Positions 1 to 7,045 of a stretch of 10,601 bases of DNA are shown in pieces. The position numbers were made by a program, and so were the translations under genes. Source of the DNA: Betaproteobacteria bacterium (GTDB lineage: Bacteria; Pseudomonadota; Gammaproteobacteria; Burkholderiales; UBA9220); contig DOVS01000224.1 of the NCBI GenBank assembly GCA_003519965.1, forward strand, positions 1 to 10,601. Reading direction: 5' to 3'. How positions within the stretch are numbered: position 1 is the stretch's first letter; each line of letters begins with the position of its first letter. Below the pieces are notes generated by a model. It made no database searches. It was not told where the DNA came from and saw only the letters and a list, made by a program, of their open reading frames with translations.

Positions 1-17
1 GCGGCGCCCGCCGTGGC

Positions 18-905
18 TTAGTTATTTTTTTCGGTTAGGTGGTGCATGAGGTCTTCGTTCATTAACCGGGCGATGGCGTAGGGTTTTTTGAACGGCAGGG
101 CGTGGTCGGCGCCTTGAATTAGGTGGCAGCGCCAGTCGTCCCGCTGGGCGGCAAGGTTCTGGCATAGGCCGTATAGCTGGGGATGGGAGCGTTCGCCGAT
201 GAAGCTGCTGACGTGAGCTTGGGCGGCGATCAAGGCGCTCCGGTCGATTCGCCGGCTGGCGTGGGACACGCACTCCACCGCGCAGGCGAGTCCCACGGGG
301 CGCCGGGACAGCCGCTCGCGGGCGATCGCTTCACTTTTCGAACCGCGCGTGCGGTTGGGGGAAACCACGTCAAGAAAGATTTCCAGCCCTTCTTCGGTTT
401 GTTCGCGAATCCGTAGTTTTTTCGCCGCATGCAGCATCCGGTCGCGGCTGGCGATGGTTTCTTCCGGCGTCATTCGCCCCAGCAGGGCGGCTTCGATCAG
501 GTAGGTTTTGTTTACTTGTTCTCCGCGCCGGGCTTTGAGCAGCATGGCGACGAGTCCGCCGAAGGAGTAGCCGCCGAGGTCGATATTTTCCCAGTGCAGG
601 TGTTGCAGCAGGGCGGTTATGTCGGCGGCTACCGCTTCCGCTTCGAAGCCGCGTTCTTTACCGCTGGGGTGGCGGGTGTCGCCGGCGCCGCGTAGGTCGG
701 GAACGAGAATTTCCGACCAGTGACGCAGTTGGGAGATGATCGCGCCCCAGGTGAGTTCGCCGCCCACGCCGCCGCCGTGGAGCAGCAGCAGCCGTCGTGG
801 GGCGGCGGCGGTTTGCGGCCGGTAAATCCGGTAATAGATGTGTTGTTCCGGCAGCGCCAGCGTTGTCTGGACGGCGGGGGGAATAGGGCGGGTAAACGGC
901 TGCAT
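18..905 (-). CDS. alpha/beta hydrolase fold protein
   Basis: A 295-residue protein of the alpha/beta hydrolase superfamily, probably a soluble cytoplasmic esterase or related hydrolase; its substrate cannot be told from sequence. Seen directly: an oxyanion-hole loop HGGGVGG (43-49), the strand DLRGAGD (70-76), the nucleophile elbow GYSFGG with Ser114, and a C-terminal GADHALPF that supplies the likely catalytic His268. The acid usually found after strand 7 would fall in SSFIGERSHP, where Glu238 stands in place of the common Asp; this is an inference from spacing. There is no signal peptide or membrane segment. The ATG lies 10 nt after the fumarase stop, so the two are probably one transcript and perhaps translationally coupled; only a weak GGA precedes the start. 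Nothing links it mechanistically to fumarate. The fold call is firm, the function open. Confidence 0.88.
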   Translation of the reverse strand: MQPFTRPIPPAVQTTLALPEQHIYYRIYRPQTAAAPRRLLLLHGGGVGGELTWGAIISQLRHWSEILVPDLRGAGDTRHPSGKERGFEAEAVAADITALLQHLHWENIDLGGYSFGGLVAMLLKARRGEQVNKTYLIEAALLGRMTPEETIASRDRMLHAAKKLRIREQTEEGLEIFLDVVSPNRTRGSKSEAIARERLSRRPVGLACAVECVSHASRRIDRSALIAAQAHVSSFIGERSHPQLYGLCQNLAAQRDDWRCHLIQGADHALPFKKPYAIARLMNEDLMHHLTEKNN

Positions 906-915
906 GGCGGTTCCG

Positions 916-2442
916 TTACGGTTGCGCGGTCACCGGTATGTTGCCGATGCGCCGACGCCACGCGAGCGGGCCGGTGGTGTGGATCGATTCGCCATTCGCG
1001 TCTACCGCGACGGTGACGGGCATGTCTTCCACTTGAAATTCGTAAATCGCTTCCATGCCTAGTTCCGCGAAGGCGATCACTTTGGCCGATTTGATGGCTT
1101 TGGACACGAGGTAGGCGGCGCCGCCAACGGCGATGAGGTAGGCGGCGCGGTGGCGCTTGATCGATTCGATTGCCTGGGGGCCGCGCTCCGCTTTGCCGAT
1201 CATACCGATCAGACCGGTCTTTTCTAGCATTAGGTCGGTGAAGGCGTCCATTCGGGTGGCGGTGGTGGGGCCGGCGGGACCCACTGCTTCGCCGCGCACC
1301 GGATCGACCGGGCCGACGTAGTAGATGAGGCGGTTGGTGAAGTCCACGCCGGCAGGGAGCGGTTCGCCGCTGGCGATAAGGTCGGCGATGCGCCGGTGGG
1401 CGGCGTCGCGGCCGGTAAGCAGCGCGCCGGACAGCAGCAGGGTTTCCCCCGGCCGCCAGGCGGCGACGTCGCCGCGCTGAAGGGTGTCGAGGTTTACGCG
1501 GCGCGCGGCGGGATTGGCCGACCAGGCAACCGGCGGCCAGTCTTCCGGCTTGGGCGGCGGCAGTGCGGCCGGGCCGCCGCCGTCGAGGGCGATGTGGATG
1601 TGGCGGGTGGCGGCGCAGTTGGGGATGAGCGCGACCGGCAGCGACGCGGCATGGGTGGGGTGGTCGAGAATTTTGACGTCGAGCACGGTGGTGAGTCCGC
1701 CCAATCCCTGGGCGCCGATTCCCAGCGCGTTTACGCGGTCGTAGAGTTCCAGCCGCAATTCTTCCAGCCGGTTGGCGGGGCCGCGCGCCAGCAGTTCCTG
1801 GATGTCCACCGGCGCCAGCAGCGATTTCTTGGCGAGCAGCATTGCTTTTTCCGCGGTGCCGCCGACGCCTAGTCCGAGGATGCCTGGCGGGCACCAACCG
1901 GCCCCCAGTGACGGCACGGTATCGAGCACCCAATCGACGAGGCTGTCGGCGGGGTTGAGCATGGCGAGCCGGGCTTTGTTTTCCGATCCGCCGCCTTTCG
2001 CCGCCAGGGTAATATCCAGCGTATCGCCGGGAACCAGCGTCGTGTGGATGACCGCTGGGGTGTTGTCCCGGGTGTTGCGCCGCGCGCCTGCCGGGTCGGC
2101 GACCATGGAGGCGCGCAGCGGGTTGTCGGGATGGGTGTAGGCGCGGCGCACGCCTTCGTTAACCATGTCTTCGACGCTTAGTTGCGCGTCCCAGCGGATA
2201 TTCATGCCGACGTTGAGAAACGCCACCACGATGCCGGTGTCTTGGCAGATGGGGCGCTTACCCTCGAAGCACATCCGCGAGTTGGTCAAAATCTGGGCGA
2301 TGGCGTCGCGCGCGGCAGGGGATTGCTCCCGCCGCCAGGCGGCGCCCAGCGCTCGAAGATAATCGCCGGGATGGGTGTAGGAGATCATTTGCAGCGCATC
2401 GGCGATGCTGCCGATCACGTCTTCTTGGCGGATGAGGGTCAT
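916..2442 (-). CDS. fumA: class I fumarate hydratase (iron-sulfur, single chain)
   Basis: Interconverts fumarate and L-malate in the TCA cycle, in the cytoplasm, using an oxygen-sensitive 4Fe-4S cluster. The 508 residues hold the alpha-type domain (about 1-290) fused to the beta-type domain (about 320-500), the normal arrangement for single-chain class I enzymes; tartrate dehydratases and archaeal forms split these into two subunits. Three cysteines in conserved settings are the expected cluster ligands: Cys66 (RPICQDTG), Cys184 (GAGWCPPG) and Cys276 (IPNCAATRH). KGGGSENK (149-156), TTATRMD (393-399), GKAERG (416-421) and VGGAAYLVSK (439-448) are further family motifs. From memory of the Leishmania enzyme, Asp68, Thr393, Arg397 and Lys417 would match its catalytic or substrate residues. 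Class I enzymes may also hydrate mesaconate. The ATG lies 68 nt after the FapA-like gene with only a weak GGAA upstream; the hydrolase follows at 10 nt. Confidence 0.95.
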   Translation of the reverse strand: MTLIRQEDVIGSIADALQMISYTHPGDYLRALGAAWRREQSPAARDAIAQILTNSRMCFEGKRPICQDTGIVVAFLNVGMNIRWDAQLSVEDMVNEGVRRAYTHPDNPLRASMVADPAGARRNTRDNTPAVIHTTLVPGDTLDITLAAKGGGSENKARLAMLNPADSLVDWVLDTVPSLGAGWCPPGILGLGVGGTAEKAMLLAKKSLLAPVDIQELLARGPANRLEELRLELYDRVNALGIGAQGLGGLTTVLDVKILDHPTHAASLPVALIPNCAATRHIHIALDGGGPAALPPPKPEDWPPVAWSANPAARRVNLDTLQRGDVAAWRPGETLLLSGALLTGRDAAHRRIADLIASGEPLPAGVDFTNRLIYYVGPVDPVRGEAVGPAGPTTATRMDAFTDLMLEKTGLIGMIGKAERGPQAIESIKRHRAAYLIAVGGAAYLVSKAIKSAKVIAFAELGMEAIYEFQVEDMPVTVAVDANGESIHTTGPLAWRRRIGNIPVTAQP

Positions 2443-2510
2443 TGCGGTTCCGGAAACGCAAAGGCCCTTACTTTACCACTTCCGGCGGCGATAGCGGGAG
2501 GCGGCGCCGG

Positions 2511-4178
2511 TTAATGTAAGGTGATTTCCCCTTCTTCGATGCTGAAGGTTCCGCCTTCCCGTTCTAAATCCACGGGGTAGGATTTGTGTCCGAACTGTAC
2601 CGTGACTCCGCTGTAGATGGTCTTTCCCACGACAATTTTGGCGTCTTCGGCCAATTCCAAGTGGTGGCGCAATTCCTCGCGTTCTTCGTTGAGGCTGGCG
2701 ATTTCGGCGCGGAGCACGGTTTGGGTGTTCAGGGCTTTTTCCAGGGTGCCGGGTTTTACCTTGCCGGGGTGTTGCTGAACGAAGGCTAAGGCTTTGCCGA
2801 TATTCTCCAGTTCCTTAATTCGCGTCGCCAGCTGGTTGTTAATTTGGTGCGCCCGTTCATAGAAGTACGGGGTGACGCCGACTTCGATGCGGGTCTTGAC
2901 GTTGGCGGGCGAACCGATAATTTGGGCTTGTATTAATAGGGTTGCTTGGGCGCCGCCGCCGATGATGTGGCCTTTACGGGCGCCGGGCTTGCCGACGATG
3001 ATTTGGTTGACGGCGGAGAGGAAGCTTTGAACCGCCAGTTCGTCGATGTAGATGCTGTCTTCGGCGTCGATCACGGCGTTTTCGATAAAGCGCGCGGTGA
3101 CCGAACCGTCGCAACGCAGCCGTGCGATGCCGGTGGCGTCTTCCGCGCGGGCGTCGCCGCAGCCGATAACGCCGCCTTTAACGATAATGTCGCCGCCGGC
3201 GTCGAGCAGCGCCGCCTCGACGGTGCCGCCGACTTGGATGTCGCCGGTCGCTTGCACCGTCATGCCGGGATGGACGTCGCCGGTAATGATGATAGAGCCT
3301 TCGAAAGTGACGTTGCCGCAGGATAAGTCGATGGTTTTTAAGGTTACCGTCGGTTCGACGATAGCACCGTCCTTCACTAGCACGGGTTGGCCGGCGATGG
3401 TGGCGACGAGCCGGTCGGGCAGTTCGGGATTGGGCGCGGCGCCGTCGAGATTCGTGGCGAATAGCACGGGTTTGCCGGGCTGCGCGGGGATGACTTGCCC
3501 ATGCACGTTTTCTCCGGCCTCGCCCAGGGTCGGCGCGATATTCTGCATTAAGGGATCGCCCGGTGTGACGTTGACGATGCCGCCCAGTTCGCGGTAATTG
3601 GCGATGTCGTGCTCGTCTACTTGAGGGTGCCGGTCTCTGATTTGAGGAATCAGGCTTTGCAAATAACCGTCCTTGCCGTTAACCGGCTCGTGCCCCTGGG
3701 CGATGAGCTGCTTGGCGGCTTGCTGCATTTTAACCGCTTCCTCGATGACGCCATGGAGGATGCCGGCGGTGACGCCTTGCGCCTCCAAGGCTGCGTAGAC
3801 TTGAGCGGCGCTCACCGGACGGCCTCCTTGCGCCGGTGTCAGGGTCAGCGCCGCCGCCATTTGGTCGGGGGCGATCTGGATGCTTGCGCCGCCGTCGATC
3901 GCTTCGCCGATTTCCAGGGAAAACGCTTCTCCCTTCGCGTTATATTGGGCAATCAGCTCCGCCAACGCGGGTTCGATCAGGTGCAGCTGGGCGAAACCCT
4001 CCGCCTCGAGCCGCTGTTGCAGCCAATGGCTGTCGATGGCGCCGGCGTCTTCCTCCGGCTGGTAAGCCGCCGTTAGTTTGCCGCTGTCTGCGTTGAAGTG
4101 GAAAGCAAGCCCTTTCCCGCGCGTTTCTCCTTCGGTCATCGTGGTGTTTTTGGCCGATGCATCTTGTTTTTTCGCCAT
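2511..4178 (-). CDS. FapA/DUF342 domain protein
   Basis: A 555-residue protein of the FapA (DUF342) family. Members carry a right-handed beta-helix of the polymer-forming type; the Vibrio vulnificus member FapA acts in flagellar assembly and glucose-linked control, but most are uncharacterised. Visible parts, numbered from this start: an alpha/beta N-terminal half (about 20-200); the family hallmark with GGIVNVTPGD (199-208) and GENVHGQVIP (222-231); a glycine- and valine-rich repeat region (about 280-425) with short strands such as ITGDVHPGMTVQATGDIQVGG; and a helical, charged stretch (about 440-510), likely coiled coil, before a short beta C-terminus. No signal peptide or membrane segment is visible. 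Start choice: ATG at 4178 is taken because the residues encoded upstream, back to a GTG at 4286, look like non-family basic sequence and run into the divergent promoter region. Neither start has a convincing ribosome binding site. No flagellar genes are in view. Confidence 0.82.
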   Translation of the reverse strand: MAKKQDASAKNTTMTEGETRGKGLAFHFNADSGKLTAAYQPEEDAGAIDSHWLQQRLEAEGFAQLHLIEPALAELIAQYNAKGEAFSLEIGEAIDGGASIQIAPDQMAAALTLTPAQGGRPVSAAQVYAALEAQGVTAGILHGVIEEAVKMQQAAKQLIAQGHEPVNGKDGYLQSLIPQIRDRHPQVDEHDIANYRELGGIVNVTPGDPLMQNIAPTLGEAGENVHGQVIPAQPGKPVLFATNLDGAAPNPELPDRLVATIAGQPVLVKDGAIVEPTVTLKTIDLSCGNVTFEGSIIITGDVHPGMTVQATGDIQVGGTVEAALLDAGGDIIVKGGVIGCGDARAEDATGIARLRCDGSVTARFIENAVIDAEDSIYIDELAVQSFLSAVNQIIVGKPGARKGHIIGGGAQATLLIQAQIIGSPANVKTRIEVGVTPYFYERAHQINNQLATRIKELENIGKALAFVQQHPGKVKPGTLEKALNTQTVLRAEIASLNEEREELRHHLELAEDAKIVVGKTIYSGVTVQFGHKSYPVDLEREGGTFSIEEGEITLH

Positions 4179-4323
4179 GTGCTGGTCAATGGTCGATGTT
4201 AATAGTTTGTCAGAACGAAAACAATCCTGGCCATTGGGACGCCGCCGCGCGGCCGGACGCGTGATTTCCCGACAAATTTGGTACACTGTTTACTTTCTTT
4301 CACTATAAACGACTGCGATCGAC
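4179..4323. promoter_or_regulatory. divergent intergenic region between FapA-like and ABC exporter genes
   Basis: A 145-nt gap between two divergent genes should hold both promoters. On the plus strand TATAAA at 4304-4309 is a possible -10 box only about 15 nt before the exporter ATG, without a clear -35 at the right spacing. On the minus strand TATAGT (4307-4302) is another possible -10 with a poor -35. A 13-bp near-palindrome, GTACACTGTTTAC (4281-4293, arms matching at 5 of 6 positions), sits between them and could be an operator. If the FapA-like gene used the GTG at 4286, the gap would shrink to 37 nt. These are pattern-level suggestions only. Confidence 0.3.
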
Positions 4324-6117
4324 ATGCGTATCCGCCATACCGGCAAGCCGCCTAGCGGCCGCAACGACTGGAACACGATTAAAACCCTGCTGCCGTATTT
4401 ATGGGAGTTCCGCGGCCGGGTATTGCTGGCGCTATTGTTGCTGGTGGCGGCGAAAATAGCGAATGTGGCGGTGCCGTTGGTGCTGAAACATATTGTCGAC
4501 GCTTTGTCTCATCCCCATGGGGTGTTGTATCTGCCGCTGATTCTCTTGCTGAGCTATGGCGCGCTGCGGTTGGCTAGCGCGGTGTTCGGCGAGTTGCGCG
4601 ACGCGGTGTTCGCCAAGGTTTCCCAGCGCGCGATTCGCCGCGTGGCGCTGCAAGTATTCAATCATTTGCATGGCTTGTCGCTGCGTTTCCATTTGGAGCG
4701 TCAGACCGGCGGCGTTTCCCGCGACATCGAGCGCGGCACCCGCGGCATCGGTTTTTTGCTCAATTTCATGTTGTTCAATATTTTACCCACCTTGGTGGAA
4801 ATCGGCTTGGTGGCGGCGATTTTGTTCGCCAAGTACGACATTTGGTTTTCCATCATTACGTTTACTACGCTGGTGCTTTATATCGCCTTTACTTTGGCGA
4901 TCACCGAATGGCGCATGATTTTCCGCCGCACGATGAACGATATGGATTCCAAGGCGAATACGAAGGCGATCGATAGTCTGATTAACTACGAGACGGTGAA
5001 GTATTTCGGCAACGAGGGATACGAGGCGCAGCGTTACGACGAAAATATGCGTCACTGGGAGCACGCGGCGGTGCGTAATCAGGTGTCGTTAAACGCGCTG
5101 AACGCCGGTCAGGGCTTGATTGTCGCCATCGGCGTCACACTCTTGATGACGTTGGCCGCGCAAGGCGTCGTTAAGGGAACGATGACTATCGGCGATCTGG
5201 TGCTGGTTAATGCGTATCTGTTGCAGCTATATCTGCCGTTGCACTTTCTCGGTTTCGTTTACCGTGAAATTCGTCATTCCCTGGCGGATATGGAAAAAAT
5301 GTTCCATTTGCTGGGGGAGCACCCCGATGTGCCGGACAAGGCCGGCGCGCCGGACCTCGTGGTGACGGCGGGAACGGTGTGTTTCGCGCAGGTCGATTTT
5401 TCTTACGATCCCAAGCGGCAAATTCTATACGATGTCGGTTTCGACATTCCCGCCGGTCATAAGGTCGCGGTGGTGGGCGCGAGCGGCGCCGGAAAATCCA
5501 CCTTGTCGCGTTTACTGTTCCGCTTTTACGATGTGAGCAGCGGGCGGATAACGATCGACGGCCAGGATATCCGCGAGGTGACCCAGCAATCGCTGCGCGC
5601 CGCTATCGGCATCGTGCCGCAAGACACTGTGTTGTTTAACGATTCGATTTATTACAATATCGCGTATGGCCGTCCCAGCGCCGCCAAGGAAGATATTATC
5701 CGCGCCGCCCAACACGCCCATATCCATTCCTTTATCGAATCCTTGCCGGACGGCTACCATACCGTGGTGGGCGAACGCGGCCTGAAGTTATCCGGCGGCG
5801 AAAAGCAGCGGGTCGCTATTGCCCGCACGATTCTTAAAAACCCGCGGATCTTGATTTTCGACGAGGCCACATCGGCGCTGGATTCTAAGTCGGAGAGGGC
5901 GATTCAGGAGGAGTTGCGCCAGATCGCGGCGAATCGCACCACTCTTGTGATCGCCCACCGCTTATCCACGATCATCGACGCGGATCAGATTTTAGTGATG
6001 GAGCAAGGGCGCATCGTCGAGCGCGGCGCGCACCACGCATTGCTGGAGAAGGGCGGCGTGTACGCGCATATGTGGCGGCTCCAGCAGCAGGAAGCGGCGG
6101 AAAAGCTCGTCGCGTAG
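4324..6117 (+). CDS. atm1: Atm1-type ABC exporter (fused membrane and ATPase domains)
   Basis: A half-transporter of the Atm1/ABCB7/HMT1 group that works as a homodimer in the inner membrane. Bacterial members export glutathione conjugates and metal-glutathione complexes; mitochondrial relatives export a sulfur or Fe-S intermediate. The 597 residues have six membrane helices (about 32-55, 68-88, 145-168, 173-193, 263-283, 288-310). The cytoplasmic segment NYETVKYFGNE (221-231) and NALNAGQ (257-263) are characteristic of the Atm1 group. The ATPase domain is complete: Walker A GASGAGKST (385-393), Q-loop Gln433, signature LSGGEKQR (489-496), Walker B ILIFDE (509-514), D-loop SALD and switch His545. 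No key residue is missing. The ATG at 4324 is a good family start but lacks an obvious Shine-Dalgarno sequence. It stands alone, divergent from the FapA-like gene. Substrate is inferred from the family, not from context. Confidence 0.93.
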   Translation: MRIRHTGKPPSGRNDWNTIKTLLPYLWEFRGRVLLALLLLVAAKIANVAVPLVLKHIVDALSHPHGVLYLPLILLLSYGALRLASAVFGELRDAVFAKVSQRAIRRVALQVFNHLHGLSLRFHLERQTGGVSRDIERGTRGIGFLLNFMLFNILPTLVEIGLVAAILFAKYDIWFSIITFTTLVLYIAFTLAITEWRMIFRRTMNDMDSKANTKAIDSLINYETVKYFGNEGYEAQRYDENMRHWEHAAVRNQVSLNALNAGQGLIVAIGVTLLMTLAAQGVVKGTMTIGDLVLVNAYLLQLYLPLHFLGFVYREIRHSLADMEKMFHLLGEHPDVPDKAGAPDLVVTAGTVCFAQVDFSYDPKRQILYDVGFDIPAGHKVAVVGASGAGKSTLSRLLFRFYDVSSGRITIDGQDIREVTQQSLRAAIGIVPQDTVLFNDSIYYNIAYGRPSAAKEDIIRAAQHAHIHSFIESLPDGYHTVVGERGLKLSGGEKQRVAIARTILKNPRILIFDEATSALDSKSERAIQEELRQIAANRTTLVIAHRLSTIIDADQILVMEQGRIVERGAHHALLEKGGVYAHMWRLQQQEAAEKLVA

Positions 6118-6149
6118 GCTATTGGGCGGCCGCACCCCGGCCCGTTGTT

Positions 6150-6180
6150 TTCGCGCGCCGTGCGTTGCGTGGCGCGCGAA
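6150..6180. repeat. perfect 10-bp inverted repeat, 11-nt loop
   Basis: TTCGCGCGCC at 6150-6159 is mirrored exactly by GGCGCGCGAA at 6171-6180. It lies 32 nt after the exporter stop. There is no T-run on the plus strand, so it is not a standard intrinsic terminator. It could protect the mRNA 3' end or be part of a larger fold. Confidence 0.7.
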
Positions 6181-6187
6181 CCTTGAG

Positions 6188-6226
6188 CGCCGCCGCGGCG
6201 TTTGCCCCGTTCGCCCGATGCAGGAG
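6188..6226. repeat. diverged direct repeat, copy A
   Basis: The first 17 nt, CGCCGCCGCGGCGTTTG (6188-6204), recur exactly at 6380-6396. The match continues, after a 5-nt insertion here, as a 17-nt block with 13 identities (6210-6226 against 6397-6413). The family, if there is one, is unknown to me. Confidence 0.55.
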
Positions 6227-6379
6227 GGCGTGTCGCTCCGCAAAGGTTGCGTGGCGAGGAAGTCATCGCGGTTGCGACGATGCGCCAAGAGTGCGCCGGT
6301 ATGCCGGTGACCGCGCCTAGACGCCGCGGGTGCGGTGTGCGGCGGAAAAAGCGGCCGCCCGCGTTCCATTGGGGGCTAT

Positions 6380-6413
6380 CGCCGCCGCGGCGTTTGTTCA
6401 TCCGCTGCGGGAG
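6380..6413. repeat. diverged direct repeat, copy B
   Basis: The partner of the copy at 6188-6226, 192 nt downstream in the same orientation. The core is identical over 17 nt and the flank is similar. The core contains the palindrome CGCCGCGGCG. The copies could be remnants of a short dispersed element or of an internal duplication. Confidence 0.55.
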
Positions 6414-6488
6414 AATGCCGCGTTTGCCGGCTTCGTGCGGCGAAGTCGCCGGCGGCCTCGGATAAGCCGATGGCGCCGATCGCGCTTG

Positions 6489-6522
6489 CCGCCGCCCGGG
6501 GCAGGGCGGCGGATTTATTCTT
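6489..6522 (+). terminator. terminator-like hairpin before the rpmB promoter
   Basis: CCGCCGCCC (6489-6497) pairs perfectly with GGGCGGCGG (6504-6512) across a 6-nt loop, followed by ATTTATTCTT (6513-6522). The stem is strong; the tail is T-rich but interrupted, so termination efficiency is uncertain. It would end transcripts coming from the exporter or from the intergenic stretch and insulate rpmB. Confidence 0.5.
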
Positions 6523-6550
6523 GAATTTCTTATGGAATTCATGGTATAAA
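6521..6550 (+). promoter_or_regulatory. sigma70-type promoter of rpmB-rpmG
   Basis: TTGAAT (-35, 6521-6526), an 18-nt spacer and TATAAA (-10, 6545-6550), with a TG one base upstream of the -10 as in extended promoters. Transcription would start near 6557, leaving a leader of about 26 nt. The local drop in GC against the flanking sequence supports the call. Confidence 0.72.
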
Positions 6551-6582
6551 TACGCCTTTTCGATTTTCAGGGGCACAAACTC

Positions 6583-6819
6583 ATGGCACGCCAATGTCAA
6601 GTGACCGGCAAGACGCCGATGACGGGGAATCACGTTTCCCACGCCAACAACAAGACCAAGCGCCGTTTCCTGCCTAACCTGCACGACCGCCGGTTTTGGG
6701 TGGAAAGCGAGAATCGCTGGGTGCGCCTGCGGGTCAGCCACGCCGGTTTGCGCACGATCGATAAAAAAGGCATCGACGCCGTGTTGGCCGAGATACGCGC
6801 CAACGGCGCTAAAGTGTAG
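6583..6819 (+). CDS. rpmB: 50S ribosomal protein L28
   Basis: A structural protein of the large ribosomal subunit, 78 residues, the same length as the mature E. coli-type protein. Diagnostic segments are [12 protein letters not shown] (5-16), [17 protein letters not shown] (25-41) and [17 protein letters not shown] near the end. It lacks the zinc-binding CxxC pairs found in some L28 proteins, so it is the cysteine-minus form usual in gammaproteobacteria. The ATG is preceded by AGGGG (6569-6573) at a 9-nt spacing. It has its own promoter and is followed after 11 nt by the L33 gene, the conserved rpmB-rpmG pairing. Confidence 0.98.
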   Translation: MARQCQVTGKTPMTGNHVSHANNKTKRRFLPNLHDRRFWVESENRWVRLRVSHAGLRTIDKKGIDAVLAEIRANGAKV

Positions 6820-6825
6820 AGGAGG
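6820..6825 (+). promoter_or_regulatory. strong ribosome binding site of rpmG
   Basis: AGGAGG begins one base after the rpmB TAG stop and lies 5 nt before the L33 ATG at 6831. This near-perfect Shine-Dalgarno fixes the start of the short gene. Confidence 0.9.
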
Positions 6826-6830
6826 CCATT

Positions 6831-6986
6831 ATGCGCGAGAAAATCAAGCTGGAATCCAGTGCCGGAACCGGACACTTCTATACCACCACCAAGAACAAAC
6901 GCACCATGTCGGGGAAAATGGAAATTAAGAAATACGATCCGGTGGCGCGTAAGCATGTCGCTTACAAGGAAACCAAGCTGAAGTAG
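6831..6986 (+). CDS. rpmG: 50S ribosomal protein L33
   Basis: A 51-residue structural protein of the large ribosomal subunit, starting [20 protein letters not shown] and ending in YKETKLK. The block [16 protein letters not shown] (10-25) and the lysine-rich [11 protein letters not shown] stretch identify it with confidence. It has no cysteines, so it is the zinc-independent type. It is a few residues shorter at the N-terminus than E. coli L33 but matches the Pseudomonas-type start; the AGGAGG placed 5 nt upstream supports this. It is the second and last gene of the rpmB operon; an intrinsic terminator follows 24 nt after the stop. Confidence 0.97.
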   Translation: MREKIKLESSAGTGHFYTTTKNKRTMSGKMEIKKYDPVARKHVAYKETKLK

Positions 6987-7010
6987 ACGCTGCATCCCGA
7001 ACGGCGGCAA

Positions 7011-7035
7011 GGGGCGAAAGCCCCTTTTTTATTTT
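7011..7035 (+). terminator. intrinsic terminator of rpmB-rpmG
   Basis: GGGGC (7011-7015), a GAAA tetraloop, GCCCC (7020-7024), then TTTTTTATTTT. This is a textbook rho-independent terminator on the plus strand. On the minus strand the stem is followed by only two Ts, so it is a poor terminator for the converging chemotaxis gene. Confidence 0.92.
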
Positions 7036-7045
7036 CTCCGCGCCG

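Larger units (their letters stand above)
6118..6488. other. GC-rich intergenic stretch dense in inverted repeats; possible structured RNA or long 3' UTR
   Basis: Between the exporter stop and the rpmB promoter no reading frame resembles a protein. The stretch holds several pairable segments: a long-range 10-bp pair (6124-6133 with 6351-6360, each containing GCGGCCGC), a perfect hairpin (6150-6180), an 11-bp bulged stem (6179-6189 with 6234-6248) enclosing CGCCC/GGGCG (6212-6216/6226-6230), and smaller hairpins at 6264-6282, 6293-6316, 6322-6344 and 6426-6453. A terminator-like hairpin follows at 6489. It could be an RNA gene, the 3' end of the exporter mRNA, or repeat debris. It does not show the hallmarks I know for RNase P, tmRNA, 6S or SRP RNA. 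High GC makes chance pairing likely, so confidence is low. Confidence 0.25.

Noticed and set aside
629..1933. Open frame of 434 residues overlapping fumarase and hydrolase on the same strand
   Set aside because: Arg- and Pro-rich out-of-frame shadow of two well-identified genes.
6304..6316. CCGGTGACCGCGC also found near the fumarase C-terminus (minus strand, about 926-940)
   Set aside because: The second copy is ordinary coding sequence, the flanks do not match, and a 13-nt GC-rich coincidence is not surprising.
5985..6542. Long minus-strand reading frame across the exporter 3' end and the GC-rich gap
   Set aside because: It is rich in Arg, Pro and Ala, resembles no family, covers the strong rpmB promoter and overlaps the exporter coding end antisense. 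In GC-rich DNA such open frames are common.
6072..6604. Several short plus-strand reading frames in the gap before rpmB
   Set aside because: They overlap each other in different frames, have low-complexity composition, and lack supporting ribosome sites.
7011..7035. The rpmG terminator acting in both directions
   Set aside because: On the minus strand the stem is followed by only two Ts, so a bidirectional role is not supported.
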